Shown here: in pieces, positions 58,804 to 64,000 of the stretch
How the letters are laid out: every line of letters begins with the position of its first letter
How positions within the stretch are numbered: position 1 is the first letter of the stretch
NCBI GenBank assembly: GCA_043738425.1
Contig: JAYUGJ010000015.1
Coordinates: 1 to 64,000 of the forward strand
Direction of reading: 5' to 3'
DNA from: PBB1 sp043738425
GTDB lineage: Bacteria; Pseudomonadota; Gammaproteobacteria; Burkholderiales; Burkholderiaceae_C
Length of the DNA stretch: 64,000 nucleotides
The notes under the pieces: generated by a model
The model's database searches: none
What the model saw: only the letters and a program-made list of their open reading frames with translations
What the model was told of the DNA's origin: nothing
Program-made: the position numbers and the translations under genes

Positions 58804-59751
58804 ATGGCCTCCAGCCTGCTTGCCTTGATCGATGACATCGCCACGGTGCTGGACGATGTTGCGCTGCTGACCAAGGTGGCCGCCAAAAAAACCGCGGGCG
58901 TGCTGGGCGACGACCTGGCGCTGAACGCGCAGCAGGTTGCCGGTGTCAGCGCCGACCGCGAGTTGCCGGTGGTGTGGGCGGTGGCCAAAGGCTCGGCGAT
59001 CAACAAGCTGATCCTGGTGCCGGCCGCGTTGGCGATCAATGCGCTGGCACCGTGGGCGGTGACGCCGCTGTTGATGGTCGGCGGCTTGTTCCTTTGCTAC
59101 GAGGGGTTTGAAAAACTCGCCCACAAGCTGTTGCACGATGCGGCGGCCGATGCGGCGCACGACGCGGCGGTGATGCAGGCGCTGGCCGATCCGAATGTCG
59201 ATTTGGTGGCGTTCGAAAAAGACAAGATCAAAGGCGCGGTGCGCACCGATTTCATCTTGTCGGCCGAGATCATCGTGATCACGCTGGGCACGGTGGCGAG
59301 CGCACCTTTTTTGACCCAGCTCACGGTGATGAGCGGCATTGCGGTGGTGATGACGGTCGGCGTTTATGGCCTGGTTGCAGGCATCGTCAAGCTCGACGAC
59401 CTCGGGCTGTACCTGAGCCAGCGCGACGGCACCGGCGCGCTGGCCGGGCTCGCGCGCGCGGTCGGCCGCATGCTGCTGAAAGCCGCGCCGGTATTGATGC
59501 GGCTGCTCACCATCGGCGGCACGATTGCGATGTTTTTGGTCGGCGGTGGCATCTTGTCGCACGGCCTGCCGCCGCTGCACCACGCGATCGAGACCGCAGC
59601 GCTGGCCGCCACCAGCCACGTCGGCAGCTGGCTGGGCGTGGTGACGCCGCTGTTACTGGATGGGCTGGTGGGCGTGGCGGCCGGTGCGCTGGTGTTGGTC
59701 GCCATCACGCTGTCGACCAAGCTGTTCGGTTGGCCGACTGCTGCGGCGTGA
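58804..59751 (+). CDS. DUF808 family membrane protein (YedI-like)
   Basis: The 315-residue integral membrane protein begins MASSLLALIDDIATVLDDVALLTKVAAKKTAGVLGDDLALNAQQVAG, the diagnostic DUF808 start. VAKGSAINKLILVPAALAI, VTPLLMVGGLFLCYEGFEKL, IKGAVRTDFILSAEIIVITLGTV and GLVAGIVKLDDLGLYL follow, with about six helices and a final VALVAITLSTKLFGW-like helix. E. coli YedI is the relative; the function is unknown. Start ATG 58804 matches the family. Convergent with the FKBP gene. Confidence 0.9.
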   Translation: MASSLLALIDDIATVLDDVALLTKVAAKKTAGVLGDDLALNAQQVAGVSADRELPVVWAVAKGSAINKLILVPAALAINALAPWAVTPLLMVGGLFLCYEGFEKLAHKLLHDAAADAAHDAAVMQALADPNVDLVAFEKDKIKGAVRTDFILSAEIIVITLGTVASAPFLTQLTVMSGIAVVMTVGVYGLVAGIVKLDDLGLYLSQRDGTGALAGLARAVGRMLLKAAPVLMRLLTIGGTIAMFLVGGGILSHGLPPLHHAIETAALAATSHVGSWLGVVTPLLLDGLVGVAAGALVLVAITLSTKLFGWPTAAA

Positions 59752-59792
59752 GGCAGCCTGCCACATCACGCCGCAGCAGGCTTGACCACCGT

Positions 59793-60266
59793 TCAGCGCT
59801 TGGTGCCGTTGGCCACGATGTCCACCAGTTCGACCTCGAAGTGCAATGTGGCATGCGGCGGGATGACCGATCCGGCACCGCGTTCGCCGTAGGCAATCGC
59901 CGAAGGGCAGGTCAGCCGCGCCTTGCCGCCGACTTTCATGCGCTGCACGCCTTCGGTCCAGCATGGAATGACGCGGTTCAACGGGAAGCTTGCTGCCTCG
60001 CCGCGCTTGTACGAGCTGTCGAATTCCTTGCCGTCGGGCAGCGTGCCGCGGTAGTGCACTTTGACGGTGTCGGTGGCGGCCGGGCTGGCACCGGTGCCCT
60101 CGGTCAGACTGCGGTAGACCAGGCCGCTGGCGGTCACGGTGGCACCGGGTTCTTTGGCAGCGGCCGCGGCAGCGGGATCGACCGCCGCGCTGGTTTGCGC
60201 CCAGGTGCTGGGCAGGGCGGCGCACAGGAGTACCGCAACGGCGCTGGCGTGGATGGTGGTTTTCAT
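59793..60266 (-). CDS. FKBP-type peptidyl-prolyl isomerase, periplasmic
   Basis: Folding catalyst of 157 residues with a Sec signal (ASAVAVLLCAALPSTWAQ, cut near 23) and one FKBP domain: VKVHYRGTLPDGKEFDSSYKRGEAASFPLNRVIPCWTEGVQRMKVGGKARLTCPSAIAYGERGAGSVIPPHATLHFEVELVDI (~70-150). The FK506-site residues Tyr, Phe, Val/Ile and Trp are in place (HYxGxLxDGxxFDSS, FPLxxVIPCW, IPPHATLxFEVEL). It is larger than a minimal FKBP because of the linker ~25-50. Located before dusC, divergent. Confidence 0.93.
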   Translation of the reverse strand: MKTTIHASAVAVLLCAALPSTWAQTSAAVDPAAAAAAKEPGATVTASGLVYRSLTEGTGASPAATDTVKVHYRGTLPDGKEFDSSYKRGEAASFPLNRVIPCWTEGVQRMKVGGKARLTCPSAIAYGERGAGSVIPPHATLHFEVELVDIVANGTKR

Positions 60267-60412
60267 GGCGAATCTCCAAAAAGGTCGGTGGGCTGGCGGT
60301 TGAAAAAAAACGAACCCGTGACTATCGCCGTACTGTGCAAGGTGCGTGTTTCAGTGCGTAGCCGATGCGCACCGCCGTGCGGTCCGGTGGCTGCGCGCGG
60401 GTGGCGGTCGGC

Positions 60413-61393
60413 ATGACGCTGTTGCTCGCACCGATGGAAGGGCTGCTCGACCACACGTTGCGCGACATCCTGACGCGCGTGGGCGGCATCGACCGCTGCG
60501 TGTCGGAGTTCATCCGGGTGTCAGGCACGCTGCTGCCCGACCGCGCGTTCGTGCGCGTCATACCCGAACTGCGACATGGCGGGCGTACTTTTGCCGGCGT
60601 GCCGGTGCGCGCGCAACTGCTGGGCTCCGACCCGACCTGTCTGGCTGAAAACGCCGCCAAATTGGCGGCACTGGGGCCGCACGGCATCGACCTCAATTTT
60701 GGTTGCCCGGCGAAGACGGTGAACCGCCACGGTGGTGGTGCAGCGCTGCTCGATGAGCCAGAGCTGATTGGCCGCATCGTCGGTGCGGTACGGCGTGCAG
60801 TGCCGCGCACGATGCCGGTGTCGGCCAAGATGCGGCTGGGCAATTCATGCGAGCGCCGCATGCTCGAATGCGCGCGGGCGATTGCCGACGCCGGTGCCGA
60901 TGAATTGGTGGTGCACGCGCGCACCAAGGCGCATGGCTACCGGCCACCGGCGTACTGGGAACGCATCGCCGAGATCCGTGCGGTGGTGCGCATACCGGTG
61001 GTGGCCAACGGCGAAATCTGGAGCGTGGCCGATGCGCTGCGCTGTCGTGAGGTGTCGGGATGCACGGCGCTGATGCTCGGTCGCGGCATGGTCAGTGACC
61101 CCGGATTGGCGCAGGCGATCGTCGCCGCAACCCGCGTTGATGCGGGCACTGCCGTACCCAACGCGGCGCTGGCGTGGCATGGCCTGCTGCCGCTGGTGGC
61201 CGATTTTTGGGCGCTGGTGTTGGCCCGCCCCGACCTGGCCGATAAGCACCGCGCAGGCCGCCTCAAACAGTGGCTGCACCACCTGCGCCGCAGCCATCCG
61301 CAGGCCGAGGCGGTGTATGGCGCGGTGCGCAGCATCAACGATCCGGCGTTGGTGGCGCAACACCTGATCGCGTCGCTGCGCCTTGCGGCGTGA
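60413..61393 (+). CDS. dusC: tRNA-dihydrouridine synthase C
   Basis: FMN-dependent NADPH reductase that makes dihydrouridine at tRNA position 16. The 326-residue protein starts MTLLLAPMEGLLDHTLRDIL, as DusC proteins do. The TIM barrel has the catalytic Cys in DLNFGCPAKTVNRHGGGAALL (~97-117), KMRLGNSCERRMLECARAIADAGADELVVHARTKAHGY (~141-178) and IPVVANGEIWS, GCTALMLGRG (phosphate site) and a C-terminal helical tRNA domain with HAGRLKQWLHHLRRSHP-like sequence. It is chosen over DusB because the typical SGG... DusB blocks are absent. GTG/ATG options upstream to 60365 are non-family. Confidence 0.93.
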   Translation: MTLLLAPMEGLLDHTLRDILTRVGGIDRCVSEFIRVSGTLLPDRAFVRVIPELRHGGRTFAGVPVRAQLLGSDPTCLAENAAKLAALGPHGIDLNFGCPAKTVNRHGGGAALLDEPELIGRIVGAVRRAVPRTMPVSAKMRLGNSCERRMLECARAIADAGADELVVHARTKAHGYRPPAYWERIAEIRAVVRIPVVANGEIWSVADALRCREVSGCTALMLGRGMVSDPGLAQAIVAATRVDAGTAVPNAALAWHGLLPLVADFWALVLARPDLADKHRAGRLKQWLHHLRRSHPQAEAVYGAVRSINDPALVAQHLIASLRLAA

Positions 61394-61512
61394 GCGAATT
61401 GGCATGCCAGCCGCAGCCGCGCTATTGAGGTGTGACGGCAGGTTACTTTCGGGCATGGCACCGCCAGCGGGGCCGCACAATTTCGAATTAAGTGTCTTTT
61501 GGTGCCCGCCAA

Positions 61513-62652
61513 ATGCCCCCAGCTATTCCGCCGGTCAAAACGTCGCTCGGTATCGAAGAGATGCGCAGCCGTACGCACGTGCTGAACCAACGGCACCGGA
61601 CGATGCTGTTTTTGGTCGACGGGCGGCGGCCGCTGAGCGAGGTGCTGGCAATGGCCATGCAAGCCGGCGCGCGCACCTCGCACTTTGAAGATCTGGTGCG
61701 CCTGGGGTTGGTGCAACTGGACACCGGTGCATCAACCGCGGAGCCCACGCCAGCGATTGCACGCACTGCCACCGCCAGCGAATATGTAGCGCTCGACCGC
61801 GCCGCGCCGACCACCCGCGCTGCGCCGCTGGCGGTCGAAGGCGACGCGCTGGCCGAGCCCACGCGAATGCCCGCACCTGGCATGCTGACGCCGCCGCAAC
61901 CGCCAACCCAGCCGCTGCCCACCGCGCTGTCTTCACCGCTATCTCTGTCGCCGTCTCTTTCGCAAGCTCTGTCGCAATCTCCGTCGCCCTCCCTGTCGCC
62001 AAGCCAAGCAACCCTGGCGCTGCCAGCCAGCGCGTCGCCGCCACCCGATCCGGCCATCCCACCGACCGCCGCCAAGCGGGCCCGCGCCATGGCGGTTCGT
62101 GGCAGCGGGCTGGCGGGCTCGGCTGCGGCAGCGGCCCAGCCCCACCCGCCCGACGCGGTACCCGGTGCTGCGCACATTGCGCCCGACCGGGTCGCCAGCG
62201 CATCGGTCGATATCGACATCAACGCACCTGTGCCACCGGCTGCACCCGGCGAAATCCGCCAGCCAGCCGCGACCACGACCACGACCACCGCCCCCAAGCG
62301 CGCTGCGCCGCTGGTGTTGCGCAATGTGCCCGCCGAGGTTTCCAGCCACACCAGCGCTGCCCTGGCGGCCGACGCGGCGGCCGAAGCCGTGCGCCAACAA
62401 GTGCGCGACTGTTTGCTCGACACCTTGCGTATCGACGCGCCGCTGTATGCCGCAATTACCTTGGTAAGGGTGCGCCGCGCCACGCAAACCAAAGACCTGA
62501 TCGAGCTGGTGTGGGAGATCGAGCGTTATCTCGGCACCACACGCAAAAACCACCGCGAGTTGCAAAGCCTGCATCGCGCGCGCGAGTTGCTCGGCATGGG
62601 CAACACGCAGTTCGACCTCGACACCCAACCGGGGTTTGCCGACAGCCGGTGA
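61513..62652 (+). CDS. unknown protein with conserved ends and long low-complexity linker
   Basis: The 379-residue protein from ATG 61513 (GTG 61492 is possible) has two compact ends around a ~200-residue Pro/Ser/Ala/Thr-rich linker. The N-terminus EEMRSRTHVLNQRHRTMLFLVDGRRPLSEVLAMAMQAGARTSHFEDLVRLGLV (~14-66) looks like a winged-helix-type fold. The C-terminus AAEAVRQQVRDCLLDTLRIDAPLYAAITLVRVRRATQTKDLIELVWEIERYLGTTRKNHRELQSLHRARELLGMG (~297-370) looks like a helical domain. The linker includes an LSQS/LSPS 12-bp-period repeat and a TTTTTT run. No signal peptide. I do not recognise the family; no function is proposed. Confidence 0.65.
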   Translation: MPPAIPPVKTSLGIEEMRSRTHVLNQRHRTMLFLVDGRRPLSEVLAMAMQAGARTSHFEDLVRLGLVQLDTGASTAEPTPAIARTATASEYVALDRAAPTTRAAPLAVEGDALAEPTRMPAPGMLTPPQPPTQPLPTALSSPLSLSPSLSQALSQSPSPSLSPSQATLALPASASPPPDPAIPPTAAKRARAMAVRGSGLAGSAAAAAQPHPPDAVPGAAHIAPDRVASASVDIDINAPVPPAAPGEIRQPAATTTTTTAPKRAAPLVLRNVPAEVSSHTSAALAADAAAEAVRQQVRDCLLDTLRIDAPLYAAITLVRVRRATQTKDLIELVWEIERYLGTTRKNHRELQSLHRARELLGMGNTQFDLDTQPGFADSR

Positions 62653-62689
62653 TCCGCGCTGCGCGTCGGCCATCTGCGGCATGTCCGGC

Positions 62690-62757
62690 ACGGCCGGCAC
62701 GTCCAAGATGTCCAGCGCGTCCGGCGCGTCCAAGATGTCCGACATGTCCGACAAGCC
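62690..62757. repeat. GTCC-rich short tandem repeat between genes
   Basis: GTCCGGCACG, GTCCAAGATGTCC and GACATGTCC-type segments recur five to six times in this 262-base intergenic region (62653-62914). No ribosome binding site or frame here looks like a gene. It may be a slippage-derived repeat. Confidence 0.6.
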
Positions 62758-62914
62758 CGCGCGCGACAGGCCGACAGGGTTGACCGATAGGCCGCGTTAC
62801 GGTGCATGCATCGGGCCAACGCAGTGATCGATTCGATGCGCTGCTGGCTTGCTGTCAACCCCTGAGGCGTCGAGTGCGGTCTACCGGCCAGCGCCTCGCA
62901 CCCGGAGAAACACG

Positions 62915-63415
62915 ATGCACACACCACACCGATCGCCACGCCTGTTCACCCCTATCGCGCTGGGCGCATGGCTCGCATTGGCAGCCCTCGCCGGCTGCGA
63001 CAAACCCGCGGATAAAGGAAACCGCAGCGCCGGGCAGGTGCTCGACGGCGCGATTGCGCAAACCTCGAAAAAAGCCGAGGAGATCAAAGACTCGACCGCA
63101 AGAGGGATGGAAAAAATCGAAGACAAGGCCAAAGACATGGCGCAAGACGTGAAGCAAGGCAGTCAGTCCGCAGCCGACAGCGCCAGCACCGCAGTCAACG
63201 ATGCGGTCATCAGCACCGAAGTCAATTCCGGCTTGACCAAAGACGCGAAGTTGAGCGCACTGAAGATCAATGTCGACACGGTGGGCGGGCGGGTGGCGCT
63301 GACCGGCACGGCCCCCGACGAGGCATCGCGCCTGCGTGCAACACAACTCGCGTTGTTGGTCAAAGGCGTGGTCAGTGTCGACAACCGGCTGGTGGTGGCG
63401 GCCGAAAAAAAGTGA
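62915..63415 (+). CDS. BON-domain lipoprotein (OsmY-like)
   Basis: The 166-residue lipoprotein has a signal peptide with lipobox LAGC (~26-29; FTPIALGAWLALAALAGC). A charged amphipathic helix region follows (AIAQTSKKAEEIKDSTARGMEKIEDKAKDMAQDVKQGSQSAADSAS), then one BON domain, VNDAVISTEVNSGLTKDAKLSALKINVDTVGGRVALTGTAPDEASRLRATQLALLVKGVVSVDNRLVV (~95-162), with the hallmark GGRVALTG. BON domains bind membranes; OsmY-type proteins respond to envelope or osmotic stress. GGAG lies eight bases before ATG 62915. Confidence 0.9.
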   Translation: MHTPHRSPRLFTPIALGAWLALAALAGCDKPADKGNRSAGQVLDGAIAQTSKKAEEIKDSTARGMEKIEDKAKDMAQDVKQGSQSAADSASTAVNDAVISTEVNSGLTKDAKLSALKINVDTVGGRVALTGTAPDEASRLRATQLALLVKGVVSVDNRLVVAAEKK

Positions 63416-63467
63416 CCGCCGTCTGACCGTGCCGGCTGCACCGCATGGTGCGGCCGCGGTCGCCCCC

Positions 63468-64000
63468 TCAGGATGAATTAGCGGCCGACCATGCGCCCAA
63501 TATCGGCGGCGTGCGGTTCAGCGCAAACCATTGGCGGTCGATGCGTTGAAAGCCCTCGCTGTTTCCATCTGCAGAGTTGTTTGCAATCGCAGCATCCGGG
63601 CCCAGACAGTCCCACCGTTCAATCGTGCAGGCAGCACCTGCTGCAGCGTCATGGCGAATCACATTGACCGAGTTCGGCATGCCGTGTCGCAGCCGGTTCG
63701 ACAACGCGGTACCGGCCTGCGCGATCACGATGCGCGCGCACTCGGTATCGCCGCCTTCACCCTTTTCAGTGCGCGTTGACGGGGCGCTGGTGGCGTGGAG
63801 CGCGCGACCAGGGCACAGCTCGCGCACATAGGGCAGGTGGATGTGCCCACCCAGCACCACATCGGCACCGGCGGCAGCCCACGCGGCGAGTGCGGCGTCG
63901 CTGCCGCGCAGCCGGTGGCGCACCTCCGCGCTGCCCTCGACATGCAACGGCTGGTGCACCACCACCACGCGCAGCTGGTTCGGCGCGGCTTTTTGCAAGC
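63468..64000 (-). CDS. metallophosphoesterase, C-terminal part (start outside window)
   Basis: The coding frame continues past the right edge on the minus strand, so the N-terminus is missing; ~176 residues are visible. RVVVVHQPLHV (~10-20) and GADVVLGGHIHLPYV (~45-58) are the calcineurin-type metallophosphoesterase motifs (GNH/GHxH: HQPLHV, GHIHLP), and TSAPSTRTEKGEG follows. The rest, with IERWDCLGPDAAIA, is the C-terminal tail. Substrate and full length are unknown because the first metal-binding motifs lie outside the window. Confidence 0.85.
   Translation of the reverse strand, partial: LQKAAPNQLRVVVVHQPLHVEGSAEVRHRLRGSDAALAAWAAAGADVVLGGHIHLPYVRELCPGRALHATSAPSTRTEKGEGGDTECARIVIAQAGTALSNRLRHGMPNSVNVIRHDAAAGAACTIERWDCLGPDAAIANNSADGNSEGFQRIDRQWFALNRTPPILGAWSAANSS

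Overview
The window reads as chromosome of a GC-rich betaproteobacterium, most likely a Burkholderiales member. The evidence is the gene order glyA-nrdR-minor pilins-ribD-ribE, the pcm-rhodanese-tolC-waaA neighbourhood, an imuA-imuB SOS cassette, ubiD, ppnP, yaeQ and the glrK-qseG-glrR trio. This is family and synteny reasoning; no database was searched. No rRNA, tRNA, CRISPR array, transposase or prophage was found.

Layout. 1-1.6 kb: C-terminal part of a probable polymorphic toxin with an AT-richer tip and a putative immunity gene (apparently frameshifted), then a decayed remnant. 2.1-10.5 kb (minus strand): glyA, nrdR, five prepilin-like genes (fimT, a pilE-like gene, pilW, pilX, a pilV-like gene), ribD and ribE. 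10.9-16.2 kb: a membrane-anchored lytic transglycosylase, ubiD, then imuA-imuB behind a clear LexA box. 16.4-24.8 kb: a surface-polysaccharide block (phosphoglycosyl transferase, three GT4-type glycosyltransferases, a polymerase-like membrane protein, phosphomannomutase/phosphoglucomutase) ending in waaA. 24.8-34.6 kb (minus strand): an alpha/beta hydrolase, a free-standing TOPRIM protein equal to the C-terminal half of GyrB/ParE, TolC, rhodanese, PCMT, and an RND efflux operon with its TetR regulator. 34.7-38.2 kb: a MacA-like adaptor with split ABC ATPase and permease. 38.5-44.9 kb: the GlrK-QseG-GlrR signalling system followed by opgH. 45-64 kb: mostly housekeeping genes (uppP, ppnP, argG, a prolyl oligopeptidase, yaeQ, a cold shock protein, a RluA-type synthase, an ABC exporter, a pterin dehydratase, FKBP, dusC, a BON lipoprotein) mixed with small conserved unknowns.

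Most notable points. (1) Between glrR and opgH lie a perfect TGTC-N10-GACA site, a second site with one mismatch, and a well-spaced sigma-54 -24/-12 element just before opgH, which suggests that GlrR and sigma-54 control osmoregulated glucan synthesis. (2) The free-standing TOPRIM protein keeps its acidic motifs but has no ATPase half, and three tandem octamers lie just upstream of it. (3) In-frame repeats with a 12-bp period recur in at least six unrelated genes, and two distant genes share a closely related 12-mer. (4) The toxin-immunity boundary looks recently exchanged, and the immunity reading frame seems shifted by one base.

Most start codons were chosen by eye from family alignment, Shine-Dalgarno-like sequence and overlaps; uncertain ones are flagged.
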